Positions 48,125 through 58,910 of a DNA stretch of 64,000 nucleotides are shown in pieces. The stretch covers positions 806,001 through 870,000 of the forward strand of contig WBVU01000012.1 of NCBI GenBank assembly GCA_009192285.1. Reading direction: 5' to 3'. This DNA comes from Morchella semilibera (taxonomy: Eukaryota; Ascomycota; Pezizomycetes; Pezizales; Morchellaceae). Under the pieces are notes generated by a model. It worked only from the letters and a program-made list of their open reading frames with translations, did no database searches and was not told the origin of the DNA. Each line of letters starts with the position of its first letter. Position 1 is the stretch's first letter. The position numbers were made by a program, and so were the translations under genes.

Positions 48125-48487
48125 ATGCAACTCCCTGCCATCACCCTCCCACTGCTCCTCCTCGTCTCTACCGCATCTGCTACCCTGGCGACCCCACAAC
48201 ATCCTGTAGCCCAGGCCCCTATAGTCCCTATCCGCTGGCAAACCCTCGAGTGCGGCAAACACTGCAGTAAAAACATTACCGAGGCACTCCACAAGCTTCC
48301 GCCACAGTGGCAGAGGTTCCATGACGGAACGCTGCTACGTAACTACACGCACGGCCAGAGACCGCCGAAGCCACAGGCGGGGAAGATTGATTGGGCGCTG
48401 CTAGCAGAGGTTTTGAGGAATAGGACTGCGACGTTGAAGAAGCAGAATGGTACTGCGACGGCTGCTCCTAGATTTGTTTGGGGATGA
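48125..48487 (+). CDS. Small secreted protein, 120 aa
   Basis: The frame starts in good context (CCAAGATGCAACTC) and has an obvious signal peptide (MQLPAITLPLLLLVSTASATLA). The mature part of about 98 residues has only two Cys (ECGKHC, close together) and four N-glycosylation sequons (NIT, NYT, NRT, NGT). It is basic, with Pro-rich stretches (PQHPVAQAPIVPIRW, GQRPPKPQAGK), and ends RFVWG. No family is recognised; it belongs to the general class of fungal small secreted proteins, which can act at the cell wall or on host or rival cells. It carries the upstream element shared with the genes at 49314, 61071 and 62819. The two Cys could form one disulphide. Confidence 0.75.
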   Translation: MQLPAITLPLLLLVSTASATLATPQHPVAQAPIVPIRWQTLECGKHCSKNITEALHKLPPQWQRFHDGTLLRNYTHGQRPPKPQAGKIDWALLAEVLRNRTATLKKQNGTATAAPRFVWG

Positions 48488-49155
48488 GGGGTACTTGTTA
48501 TTTTTTGCTGTATTCTTTTTTTATAGGAGGAATGAGGTGCCGCTGGAGGTCCATTGGTTTTCCTATGTACTGGAGTTATTGGGTTTCTTGATAATCTGTA
48601 GAAATGAAATTACGAGTTTCTAAACCATTCATGGATTGAGATGCGAACGAAACCACAAACATATCGATTGAATGTATGCAAATTCCTACTATGAAGCTTA
48701 TAGTTTCTTTCTCTTAAAATCAAATACGAGCTTCATCTCAGCAGCTCGATATGTACCACCACATGTACCCACATGATGTATGTCCTCTCACTTTAGTAGG
48801 GCATTTACATGCAACCCTAGCAAGAATCGATTATTTAGAAGCGAAAAAAGGGTCTTTTCTTTGTCCTCCAGCTGCAAAGAGAGTAACTACAAGTACCTGT
48901 ACCTCACGGGTAATGTAATTACATCAAGAAAAGTAAACGCGGAAAGTCTATACGGCACAGCTTCGATTCAAACATCTTCTTTTCGGTAGGGTATTGACCA
49001 TGTACCACTTATAACCTGCATGAGATATACCACGCTTACGATATCACGGTGTGTAGGGATAATAATTATCATTGGCCATGATTACTCATGTTTGGATGGT
49101 ATGCCGGCAAGAAATAATATAAAGACACTAAAATGTAACATGATTTTAGTCCACC

Positions 49156-49182
49156 AGCTGTGCTCAAAGTCTACATTCCTTT
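49156..49182 (+). promoter_or_regulatory. Shared upstream element of secreted-protein genes (copy 2)
   Basis: AGCTGTGCT, six bases, then CTACATTCCTTT; both blocks are identical to copy 1. It lies 131 bases before the ATG at 49314, downstream of a TATA-like AATATAAAG near 49117. Confidence 0.55.
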
Positions 49183-49313
49183 GTTAATTCCATCCGCTAT
49201 CCTTTCCCTGTCTATCGGTTCGCCTATTCAATCACTCATAAACTAAATTATCGATTGGCTACAGCTGTCATATACACCATCCATAAATTACAATTTCTTC
49301 ATATTACACCATC

Positions 49314-49652
49314 ATGAGAATTCCAATTCTCTCTTTTCTCTCACTCCTACTCCTCATCACCTTCATTACCACCACTTCCGCCCTTCCTCTGGTCTCTATT
49401 AACGGCTGCAACCGTGGAATATTGTGCACGAGAATAAATAACTGTACTAGAGGATGTGGAATACCCCCTCTCAGGCATTTCGGGTTGAGGAAGAAAATCT
49501 CGAGGAAAGTTGTTGTTAAGACTGCAACTGGGTCGGGAAAGCTAAAACACATGAAATCGAAGGTATCAGCCGTGACTGGTATTAGGCGTGGTGGGTTGGC
49601 GAAAGCAAAAAAGGCTGGGCAACGGGCTCTAGGGCAGGTAAGAGGGATTTAG
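49314..49652 (+). CDS. Small secreted basic cysteine-containing protein, 112 aa
   Basis: It starts with a strong signal peptide (MRIPILSFLSLLLLITFITTTSA). The mature protein opens with a four-Cys segment (NGCNRGILCTRINNCTRGCG, with one NCT sequon) and continues as a strongly basic Lys/Arg/Gly-rich tail (LRKKISRKVVVK, GKLKHMKSK, RGGLAKAKKAGQR) with no further Cys. A compact disulphide head with a long cationic tail is unusual and could suit binding to cell walls, membranes or nucleic acid; this is inference. No family recognised. The upstream element is shared with the gene at 48125, although the proteins themselves align poorly. Confidence 0.75.
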   Translation: MRIPILSFLSLLLLITFITTTSALPLVSINGCNRGILCTRINNCTRGCGIPPLRHFGLRKKISRKVVVKTATGSGKLKHMKSKVSAVTGIRRGGLAKAKKAGQRALGQVRGI

Positions 49653-50224
49653 GCCTAGCTATTGTAATTCATATATGGTATTGAATGGAGGAAGTGTTAT
49701 GTGACCATATGTTTGTTTATCGTCGTGGGTTGGTGGATCGCCTAGGGATGCATGCAGCAAATATCCAAGAACTATTTGTTGTGATGGGCGTAGCTCAAAG
49801 GAATATTTGGCATTAGTTACTTGATATAGGATTCCTCTCTCTTTTTGCGTCGTATATAAGTAAGTATATTATACCTACATCATGTAAGTACATGTATATA
49901 TTGACTAAACAGACCATACATGGATAGGTAAGTCTTAAGGTTTGGTTGCCCCCCCCCCCCCCCCTGACGTACTCGTGTGATAAGCGCATATGCTGTAGGT
50001 TTCAGGTTCTAGCTGGAGTCGTGTAGTTTGATCCGCTCTGCTCGCGCCGCTGGTGGTCACCGGCGGTTGGTGCCCTTGTGGGGTGCTTGCCCTGTGCTGA
50101 GGGCGGGTTTGCGTGATCAGGGCCTGGAATGACATAAACCCATACAGAGCGATTATTCTTATGGGTGCACGGTACCATTATAGATAGGGAGATTCGACCG
50201 TGGGCACATGTCATAGTATATGTA

Positions 50225-50591
50225 GCTCCGCTGGCGGCGGCATTGCCAAGCTAGCGTCTGTATTTAGCCCGCACCGGCGGCATTATGCCAAGCTAGCGTC
50301 TCTGTGTAGACGTGCCGCAGCCAAGAGCGTTAAAATAACAAATGCTATCACTGGGGGGCTGCCCGAGCGGTATAGAGTTCACACTTTTACCAATACCGCT
50401 CGGGTTCAACCCCCCTACTAACCTTGTAAAATCTAGGTAGTGGTCTCTGAACCGCTCGGGTTCAACCCCGATACTAACCTTAAGAGAAAGCCGTCCCCCA
50501 ATGTGGGATATAAGTCTTTTGTCGGCGGCAAGTATAAGTCTTTTGTCGGCGGCAAGAATAACGTGGCATTTCTTTTTATCACTAGGAAAAT
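50225..50591 (+). repeat. Dispersed hairpin repeat, copy A
   Basis: Order of parts: two tandem GGCGGCATTGCCAAGCTAGC blocks, GACGTGCCGCAGCCAAGAGCG, GGGGGGCTGCCCGAGCGGTAT, a 20-base loop, ATACCGCTCGGG-TTCAACCCCCC, TACTAACC, a second CCGCTCGGGTTCAACCCC, AAGAGAAAGCCGTCC, then GTGGGATATAAGTCTTTTG. In this copy the last block TATAAGTCTTTTGTCGGCGG is duplicated in tandem (about 50508-50555). CCCGAGCGGTAT and ATACCGCTCGGG form a perfect 12-bp stem. TGCCCGAGCGGT resembles box A of Leu/Ser tRNAs and GGTTCAACCC resembles box B. Copies B and C lie inverted at 57 and 59 kb. Confidence 0.75.
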
Positions 50592-50744
50592 TATGTCTGT
50601 TTATGATGATGATTTCTGTTTCTCTCTCATAACTCATCTATATATTCGATTGAATACAGTAAAATATTGTCATCATATCATAAACAGAACGAACTCTAGA
50701 TCTAGGGGGCAGCCATGCCTAATGACCAAGCACCGCACCTAAAT

Positions 50745-51431
50745 TTACTCTATAGTCTCTAGTCCCCTCCTCCCCTCTCTTCGTTTCTTCGCCTGCCCGA
50801 CCAAGCCCAGTGGCTCGGAAATACTTGCCTTCAACTCAGCTCTTCTCTCCCTCTCCCTCTCCTCCTCCTTATTTATCTTATTCTTCTTTTTCTGGGTACA
50901 AGCCATCACCCTTCCCCCTCCACCCCTCGCCGTATCCACAACCTCCTCTTCTATTTTAAAAGAAACCCTCTTTGCCGGCTCTTTACCCTTCGACCGCCTC
51001 CTCTCCGACGTCAGAATAACACCACGCACGACCCACTCCCTCCTCTCGGGGTCATAGATGCGGTTCCCCGGCTGCTCCCCTGGCCCTATGTATGGCGGCG
51101 ACAGCGGTAGCGGCTGGGCGGTGCGTGTGCCCAGATACTCCCTGCCCACGGCACTGGGGACACTGTGTGTCCGCATGTATTCTTCTGTGACCTCGATGGC
51201 TGCAGCCACTGGATTTATGGTAGCAAGGGGCTGCGGGGGTTTGGCGCCGGCAGACGCTTCAAAGAGGTGGGGGTACTTGGAGCGGGGATTGAGGCTCAAG
51301 GGGATTCGGTCTGCTAGGGCGTCAACAGCGGAGGATGGCTTATAGTAATGGGGCGGAAAGAGAGGAGTAAGGGGCGGGGAGGAGGGACTAGGGGGTGGTG
51401 ATGCTGAGGGGTCGGTGGGGTTTGGTAGCAT
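50745..51431 (-). CDS. Hypothetical protein with Pro-rich N terminus, 228 aa
   Basis: A single frame from ATG 51431. The first about 27 residues are Pro/Ser-rich (SASPPPSPSSPPLTPLFPP), followed by HYYKPSSAVDALADRIPL. A moderately ordered middle contains a short beta-like PERREWVVRGVILTSERRR. The C-terminal end is very charged (KKKNKINKEEERERERRAELK). No signal peptide or membrane segment is seen and no family is recognised. The YYKPS motif near residue 30 recalls the YYRPS/YYKPS repeats of the protein at 14880-16199, so the two may be distantly related disordered proteins; this is weak. Even codon use supports coding. Confidence 0.6.
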   Translation of the reverse strand: MLPNPTDPSASPPPSPSSPPLTPLFPPHYYKPSSAVDALADRIPLSLNPRSKYPHLFEASAGAKPPQPLATINPVAAAIEVTEEYMRTHSVPSAVGREYLGTRTAQPLPLSPPYIGPGEQPGNRIYDPERREWVVRGVILTSERRRSKGKEPAKRVSFKIEEEVVDTARGGGGRVMACTQKKKNKINKEEERERERRAELKASISEPLGLVGQAKKRREGRRGLETIE

Positions 51432-52318
51432 AGTTAGTCTAGCTTTTTGAGTTTCGTAGCTAGTGGTTTAATTATGTATGTAGTCTTTGAAGGTCTTGAG
51501 AATTTAGGATTCTTGCTGGTAAGGTGATAGTGAATTTTAGAGGAGAAGGATATATACTCCAGAGTACTCTATCCAGTATATATACAGCGGTTAGTCTGGC
51601 ATTCATCTTGAAGTATTAAGTTCGATGTTTGTCATAGTGGGCATTCATGTTCTGTTGCTAATGCTTTTGACGTTGATTGGCCTCTCGGTGTCGGTGTGTA
51701 CCATGAAAGCTCGCTTGCTCGCGATCGGTCGAGGAGTTCACCTCTTAACAGTACTAACGAGAACACGTTGCTCGTGCTTAAGGATCAAGACAACCAAAAT
51801 CTAAAGAATCCGAACACAAGTTTCTTTTGTCAAAGCTAAAGCTAATCTATAGGACTAAGAACGCTCGCAAACACAGCTTGTTGATCATTCGACATGCCGA
51901 GTGATATATTATGATCCAGATCAATCAGAGTGTTACGTGTATTTAGTTGCAAGTGATCTTGGAAGTAAATTTGTTGATATTCTGTTTGTTGATTTGTTTC
52001 TAGATCAGCATGTCGTAAGGTTGATCGGTCATAAAGTTTTACGTATAGTTTTTCAAGTAGTCTATTTGGACATTCCTGTGGGTACATCATGAACAAGCGG
52101 CCAAGCCAGACACGCATTTTCGACGAATGTCCATATTATGCATAAAAACTTGAATACTTTCATTCAAATATTGATAAGGTCATGAATTAGACATTTGGCT
52201 TTATGATGGGAAGAGTGTCCAACCTGTCATCATATCTCATCACCCCCATCTTGTACACCTGTCAACTTCACCTCCATCGACTACACTCCTTAACATTCAT
52301 CCTCCTACTCAACACACA
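51432..52318. other. Intergenic region, divergent promoters
   Basis: It lies between a minus-strand gene and a plus-strand gene, so it probably holds both promoters. A C/A-rich leader (TCAACTTCACCTCCATCGAC) precedes the ATG at 52319. No other gene or repeat stands out. Confidence 0.4.
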
Positions 52319-53152
52319 ATGCCAAGCACCAGTTCCTCATGCGTCAACAGCCTGAATCCTTGCGAGAACTGCATCAACAAAATTCTCAGGCGTAAGGTCC
52401 ATGCCCGGTGGGCCAGGCAAAGTTGCAATATCCTCGAAAACAACCCTAACTTCATCGAGACAGTTCAAAACGACCAGCACACGTCCTACAACAGTAGCAC
52501 TGGGGATTCTGTTGCGGATCCAATGGCTGAATATGATAACGAGGTGCACAGAAGAAGCCCCGACATTGTCTCTGGGCTATGCAACCCCCGAAACTCCCTC
52601 GGAAGTGCCGAAGGGCCGTTTAAATTGAGGGGCTGTAGCGGTGCATGCTCTTTTGATACACCCTTCGCTCCCAAGCTCGCCTCTCGTGGACCAAACTCAT
52701 TGAGTTCCTCCGCCGAGAGCACTTTGTGTGTCTCCAGCGAAAGCCAGTCCAAGCTAATCAAGGTCCCTGATAGAACCCGGCAGCGCGTTCCTTCGCCCCT
52801 TGGTGTAGAGAGCACAGCTGACCCTATGCCAGCACATCTTGCGGCAGAAATTCACTGTATACGTACTTATGAACCAACCGCTTTTATAGAGGTTGGATCG
52901 ACACTCGAGCATGTAGCAGAGGCAAGATATGTCCTCAGTCTTCAAAGCGGGCCAGATTCTCAAAGGAAGAAATACTTGGAAGAACTACATGAGAGCACTA
53001 CAGAGCTGACCCAAATCCCCGCCCCCACCCTCGCCCCTCTCACTGACAGCCGAATGGCTGGTCTCTCCCGCTGCAGAACTTGGCCGAAAGAGCTAGTGAG
53101 ACATTGCATTGCTGTGGGCCCCCGGATGAGAAGTTTCTCGCATTTTTGTTAA
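52319..53152 (+). CDS. Hypothetical protein, 277 aa
   Basis: Uninterrupted frame with ATG behind a typical fungal leader (CTCAACACACAATGCC). The N terminus holds Cys pairs next to a basic helix (NPCENCINKILRRKVHARWARQSC), which looks like part of a small metal site, but the full Zn2Cys6 pattern (six Cys) is not present. The middle is Ser-rich and disordered (SSSAESTLCVSSESQSK). A helical stretch follows near residues 180-225 (MPAHLAAEIHCIRTYEPTAF, TLEHVAEARYVLSLQSG). The total is 12 Cys with no signal peptide. No family recognised. It is the first gene after a promoter region shared with 50745-51431. Confidence 0.6.
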   Translation: MPSTSSSCVNSLNPCENCINKILRRKVHARWARQSCNILENNPNFIETVQNDQHTSYNSSTGDSVADPMAEYDNEVHRRSPDIVSGLCNPRNSLGSAEGPFKLRGCSGACSFDTPFAPKLASRGPNSLSSSAESTLCVSSESQSKLIKVPDRTRQRVPSPLGVESTADPMPAHLAAEIHCIRTYEPTAFIEVGSTLEHVAEARYVLSLQSGPDSQRKKYLEELHESTTELTQIPAPTLAPLTDSRMAGLSRCRTWPKELVRHCIAVGPRMRSFSHFC

Positions 53153-56112
53153 ATGATGTTGACTATGTCTAAGCCGGACCGGAGGTAGACGGTCCCTATT
53201 ACGATGGTCGTGGATGTGGGGAGAGACGCAATATTTGATCCATCAACCTAAGATATTAAGATCTAGGGCTTGGGAAGGAATCACTTCCGTATGTTGTAAA
53301 AAATCAGAAACAAGGGATGGCTAAACTTCTCCAGACAATTACAGCAGTTCTGGCGATAAAATAGCACCCGAAATTCACACTATCATAATACGTACCCGTT
53401 CTAGCATATTTCAATAAGTCTTTCTATATATTATTCAATTATCATGGGGGTGAGACTATATTATCAGCGAAGTGTCACGTTCTAGTCTTCTTGGATCATG
53501 CAGGGAGTGAATTCTATTGAGAATCCTCAATTTTCAGTGATTGCAGTTTCTTGGTTCATGCTAATTGACACCAATGTTCTCTAGATATTTACCCAAACAC
53601 CTTTTTTTTGTTAGGACTATTCAGTGAGCGAGGAAATTAAGCCCGTACATTTAAAGGCAGCTATGTTAAATATGTGTGTTTCTTTTAGGTTTGGCTTTTT
53701 AATCTGAGAAGTATCTAGATGTGGGTATCCGCTTGCTATCACTCCCCTCGTATCAAACGGTTTTATCGTTCCAAACCGCTGCTTTGGCAACTTTATCTTT
53801 GGCGTTGATATTGGACGGTAAGGGGTATTCTTTCATATTCTTGGTCATGGGAATATTTACACGATATACTTGTAAAGAGATTTTTTGTTATTGCTGTTCG
53901 GTTTGGAGGATCGCGTCTGTGCCCCTTTGAGAGGTATTTCAATTTCCGTACTACATACTCCTTTTACTACGATCTATATTAACCTTCAATAGGGCTCGAA
54001 TTAGCGGGGTGGCACGGTCTCTCGGATTCTGGGTGTATACATCTACGGCACTTCCATATTGGGCCCAGGATGCATATATATGTGCTGTGTTGTACCGCTA
54101 AATTACATACCTTGGCCGAAAATAATACTCCGAATGAAGCATTATATGTATTCTGAGAGCTTACCCTAATATTACAATAGGAATGCTTCATGCTTTTTGC
54201 CGAGATCTACAATGTCACAATACAGAACATACTACATCGCTAAATACACCTTATTTCTCCCTCACCTTGCATTGCCTCTCGACCTTAGGGGTGGTGCATG
54301 AGGCGCTTTTGGTATGCCGAGTGATACCTTATGTTTCGCTGTTACATGCCTTCGCTTAATATTGTAACCACCGTATCTAAACCGTTCGGCCGGAGCTTAA
54401 CTGACCCAATGGTAGTTTTGCGCATAAAGGGTTCATACATCGAATCATGCCGCTATCCACGTTGGTGATTTGCAGTGTCATCTTGGACCACCACAGGCGA
54501 AACGTTTTTTAAATTAATCAGCCGTAAAATAAATGTCCCTGAAGCACGAATACTGGGGCCCAGATCACAGCAGGACGACGCTGTGTCACTGGTCCCATTG
54601 ACCGGGGGCGCGATGTAGTTCAAAACCAACATCGATTTCACAACCCCAGAGCTCGCGTGCCACTCAAGTATCCAGCTGCACCTACACGGCCAGGGACAAA
54701 ACTTACCGCTTAATTTATAAAAAGCCACAATATATCGAAGTATTCAGCTCAGATAGGATAAATAAATCGACAGCAGTGGCTACAATTGCAATATAAGTAA
54801 AGAACCGAAAACGTAATTGGTGGCGTATCACTAACCCCAACCAATGCTTGGCAAGTAGCAAGGATGAGAGAGGCTAGCTTCTAATGGCGACAAATAGTAG
54901 CGATTCGAACGTATGTTACTCTAAGGCAACAACAAAAGTTAATATAATTCACTCATCCATGGGTCTCGACGTGAGGGAAAAACAAACTATAAAAATCTCA
55001 TTAGCCACTCTAGCCACTCCCTCGGCACCTGGTTGTCCCCGGATACCAGCGTAAGGAGCTCGTGTCGCGAGTAACAAACGCCACATGAATATCAGTACTC
55101 ACCGCGCCGGGTAAATAGTAGCGAGAAGAGCACAACATGATATATTATTAAAGTTGTGCTATGTCAAGTACCTCAACGCTTGAATAGGACTTGGCAAGCT
55201 TGAGATTACACGACGTCCCTTCTTGATATATACATGTATGTTTCGGGGATTTCCGTATATTGCCACATGACAAGAGTATTTGGACTGGGTTCGGTACCAG
55301 GTACAAAATTTTTGTATAGGTGTAGATATCACCACTATATACCTGGTATCGAACTCGGTCCAAATATCTTGTTATGCGGTAGTAGTTTTCAGGTTTTCTT
55401 GTTAAAATTCGTCTAGATTTTGGACTATACAGTTTATGGAATCGCGAAAAGTATGCATTCGAGCGGGCCCCACATCTATTTCGTTGGATTGGAATTAGGT
55501 TGTGTACCTTCAGCTCTCCCACTATGGCATAAAGTTTAAGTATGATTATAGGTAGCTGGGCAAAGGTTTTAGCCATGGTGTGAGTATTCCTAATTCGGTA
55601 CTCTGAAGCGTAGAAAACTCTGTATGTCATGTGGTTCGATGGTGTTGACTGTAAGACTTATCGTACTCCTGCAGCTTTACCATATCCGTGCGCGGGCGCG
55701 CGACGCTTTCAAATTCATGTTTCTAGGATTAAGCATAAATGGGTTGCGGAGATTTAATTAATTTTTGTATAATGTCAAAGTGCCTGAAGACAAAAACTAG
55801 GATCCGTATCGTGGAATCGGCACTTACGATCGTAAATAGGAAAAATACCCTTGCAGTGCTACCTAGATTGATCTGCCGATCACTAGTGAGGGGCCCTAAA
55901 GGGAACAATATGTCAATATTTCTCTATGTTGGTGGAGACGTTCCTTATCGCACCATAACGGGGGTGTAACTCTGAGCACGCAGATAGTTAACAGTATCTG
56001 CCGTGATGTATGTCAGCTAGAAATATCTCTATAAATTCGTGAGGAATTCCACTCCATCTTCTCTCACTACCAACCTACTCAAGCATCTTCCATCTTCACA
56101 ATCAAAAAAGAT
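53153..56112. other. 3-kb intergenic region
   Basis: AT-rich, decayed sequence with an imperfect hairpin at 55270-55373 (listed separately) and a TACATGTA at 55231. Frames at 54453-54728 and 55148-55630 on the minus strand are open but show no domain; the latter overlaps the hairpin. The last about 90 bases (TCTCTATAAATTCG near 56027, then a C/T-rich leader) are the promoter of the gene at 56113. Confidence 0.45.
55270..55373. repeat. Imperfect hairpin with about 33-base arms
   Basis: ACAAGAGTATTTGGACTGGG...CCAGGTA is mirrored by TACCTGG...CCAAATATCTTGT, with about 35 bases between that contain a smaller palindrome (GGTGTAGATATCACC). The arms differ mainly by G/A and C/T changes. Probably a decayed MITE. 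Confidence 0.5.
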
Positions 56113-56852
56113 ATGAAGCTCACGTTAGCCATCTTCGCTATACTCTCTGCCATTGCAGCTGTCAATGCTGTCAATGTCCGCGGTTTCAGAAACCACAATT
56201 GCTGGGGTGTACAATATGTCTGCTATAACATCCCATCCGGAGCCTGCTGTCGCTTCCGTCGTATGGTACGCTCTATGCGCTGGACACTCCCTCTTGGAAC
56301 GTATGTGCCCTTCCCCATATTACCTCCAAAACTTTACGCCTCGATTTCTGATACTTTTGTTTGGCAGTCGCGGAACTGGCCATGTTCTCAAGTCCTGCCA
56401 GTGGAGCTACTCTCCAGTCTATGGTCCCCGCTATAACTCATGCTTCAACTACTTAGGCCTTGGTAAGCCCTCCCCCCCCCCTCTTCTTTCCACACATGTG
56501 CTCACATTTTTCCAATATAGGTGTTCGCTCAGGCCGTTGGCAACAGGGGACCTGCGTCTGGACTTACCGCCGCAGCATCCTCGATGAGCGTGAAGATACC
56601 TACGATACCTGCGCAATCGACGAGGGCTGCATTGATCCCAATGTCTTGATCTATCCAACCCAGGACGGGACAAACAGAACGGTTACCATACCTGATGGCG
56701 CAATCGAGAGTGTGGACACCATGATTGATAATAATGATTTCGCCGGGCTTGCAAAGCTGGCGGACTTCAAGAATGATACGTCAGATCTAGACACTCTCCC
56801 TAGTGTGGACTATTATGAGCTCCCGGAGACGAAGGAGGGGGAGGTTGTTTAA
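56113..56852 (+). CDS. Secreted cysteine-rich protein, 204 aa (three exons)
   Basis: Exons are 56113-56300, 56368-56462 and 56521-56852; the introns are 67 bases (GTATGT...GGCAG) and 58 bases (GTAAGC...ATATAG). Joining preserves frame (ACT and GGT codons split) and keeps Cys in all three exons. A signal peptide (MKLTLAIFAILSAIAAVNA) precedes a mature part with nine Cys at about 30, 37, 45, 46, 73, 88, 106, 125 and 131. It is aromatic and Gly-rich in the first half (WGVQYVCYNIPSGACC, SYSPVYGPRYNSC) and acidic in the second. This is the profile of a secreted effector-like or cell-surface protein. Nine Cys is odd, so one may be free or pair between chains. A TATA-like CTCTATAAATT lies about 80 bases upstream. 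The family is not recognised. Confidence 0.75.
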
Positions 56853-57061
56853 GAATGCGTCGGAAATGAGGGGGAGGCCCGGGGGGGGGGGGGTGAATTA
56901 AGAATGCGTGAGAAATGAGGAGGAGACTTTGGCATGGTGTCTGCAGAGAGTATGTAGCTTGAAATAAAAACCAGTCATGCTGGTGAGATAAAATTGCTCT
57001 TTGTGGTTCTTTGCAACTATATTACATGCGAAAACATGATCGTAAGTGCGGGGTCCCGGCG

Positions 57062-57398
57062 TGGTAATAAAAAAAAATAGTATCGATATATTCTTCCCGC
57101 CAACAAAAGACTTATATCCCACAGACGGGGACGGCTTTCTCTTAGGGTTAGTACGGGGCTGAACCCGAGCGGTTCAAAGACCACTACCTAGATTTTACGA
57201 AGGTTAGTAGGGGGGTTGAACCCGAGCGGTATCAGTAAAGAGTGTGAACTCTATACCGCTCGGGCAGCCCCCAGTAATAGGATTTTGTTATTTCAACGCT
57301 GTTGGCTGCGGCACGTCTACACAGTGACGCTAGCTTGGCATTGCCGCCGGTGCGGCCCACACAGACGCTAGCTTGGCAACGCCGCCAACGGCGGGAAG
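57062..57398 (-). repeat. Dispersed hairpin repeat, copy B
   Basis: Same order of parts as copy A, read on the minus strand. Here the outer ends form a short inverted repeat: CTTCCCGCC at one end (about 57093) and GGCGGGAAG at the other (about 57390-57398), which hints that the element is a small DNA transposon or that its ends were once paired. No matching target duplication is evident. Confidence 0.75.
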
Positions 57399-57854
57399 AT
57401 GTACAATTTCGCAGCAGAGCAGCCATTCAAAGCTTCAATGCTATCAGCAAATGCTATGCTAACCCCTAGTAAAGAGTAAAGACTGGTAGCTTTTGCTAAC
57501 AGATCTTGTTATCTCTTTTATCAAAAAGTACATACATAATTGATCTCCCATATAAACCCTTGTCCGCTCTTAGGGGGTCAGCATCGACAGCTCAAGGGAT
57601 CATAAAGCGTACCTCCCGCAAGGGCAACACAACCCCCCGCGGGCGGGTCTTTGCCTTGTGGAGAGAGTTTTCCCAGAACCTGGTGCCCGAATGCAGGAGG
57701 AGGCACGCGGACCGATGATATGATGGAGTGTGGCTAAGTGAAAGTTGGGTATTCCATTAGGTCCCCAAGGACCAAACCTCCAGGTGAAACATTTATTCAG
57801 TACGTCCCGCCATAGCCGATAGGCTGTATACGAGTAATGAATTAAGCAAAAAAA

Positions 57855-57940
57855 AAAAAAAAAAAAAAAGAGTAATTTCTCTATAAGAATAATCTCTCTA
57901 TAAAAACAATCTCCCTATAAAAAATAATCTCCCTATATAC
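57855..57940. repeat. Tandem TCTCTATAAxAATAA units next to an A run
   Basis: Units such as TCTCTATAAGAATAA, TCTCTATAAAAACAA, TCCCTATAAAAAATAA and TCCCTATA follow one another every 20 or so bases after an A run at about 57849-57869. Such tandem terminal motifs are known from some fungal pogo/Tc1-like elements, so this may be a relic end. Confidence 0.4.
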
Positions 57941-58197
57941 TTTACCGCCCGTCCGCATATCTGTATGAGACTAAAGAAGGGCTCGATAGCATATAAAAGC
58001 CAGGTATAACCCTCATATCAAAATAGGGCTTAATTGAGCCTGGTTTGGAGATCATACCGATATTTGGCACATAATTATGGCCGAATAGGGCTCAATTAAT
58101 AGTCTTTGGGAGAGAAACGTGAATATAGAAATAGGGATTAGGAAAATCCGTAAGCTTTTGAGGGCTAGGGTTAGGACTTAGCAGATATCAAACATGC

Positions 58198-58685
58198 ACG
58201 CCTTCCGTCCCTACACCTCTACACCTTCACCTCTACACTTCCACCTCCACACCTTCACCTCCACCTCCACACCTTCACCTCCACCTCCACACCTCCATCT
58301 CTACGGCTTCATCTACGCCCCCGCTACAATTGAGCATCCTATCATCGTCCAGACATGAGCTACTAGTAATCGGTGAAGCAGGCAGCAAACCAAGCAGCGA
58401 ATCAAGCAGCGAATCTCTACGGCTTCATCACGTCATCTGCACCCCCCCGGATACCGTGGTGATAGTCTCCTTCTTATCCCAGTCCTACTAAATCATCGTC
58501 ATCATCCAAACATGAGCTAATCGGTGAATTAGGCAGCGAATCCAGCGAATCCAGCATCCAATCCAGCGAATCCAGCGAATCCAGCACCAATCCAGCGAAT
58601 CCAACACCCAATCCAGCGAATTCAGTACCCAATCTAGTAGCGAACCAAGCAGGCACTGCAGGCAGGTAAGCAGGCAGGTAAGCGT
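58198..58685. repeat. Three adjacent minisatellites
   Basis: CACCTCCACACCTT-type units at about 58210-58300, AATCCAGCG units at about 58538-58640, and GGTAAGCAGGCA-type units at about 58655-58705. No coding function is indicated, although the second block is open in one frame (Leu/Asp/Trp/Ser repeats on the minus strand). Confidence 0.6.
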
Positions 58686-58910
58686 AAGCAAGCAGGTAAG
58701 CAGGTAGGAAAGGTTCCATACAAATTTAATTCCTCTGAGGTTAGCGTTGGTGGACTAAGGGATAAGGATACAAATTTTGTCCCGAGAGTACCCTAGAAAG
58801 CTTTCGCTGTAATGGTGCCAATCCTTTGCCGTACTCAACCGAATACATGGATGAATAGGAGAGATATAAATGATTTTCCTTCCCGGTGACAAAAAAAATG
58901 GTATTTATGC

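Noticed and set aside
55148-55630. 160-codon minus-strand frame
   Set aside because: Overlaps an imperfect hairpin repeat and has no domain; not called as a gene.
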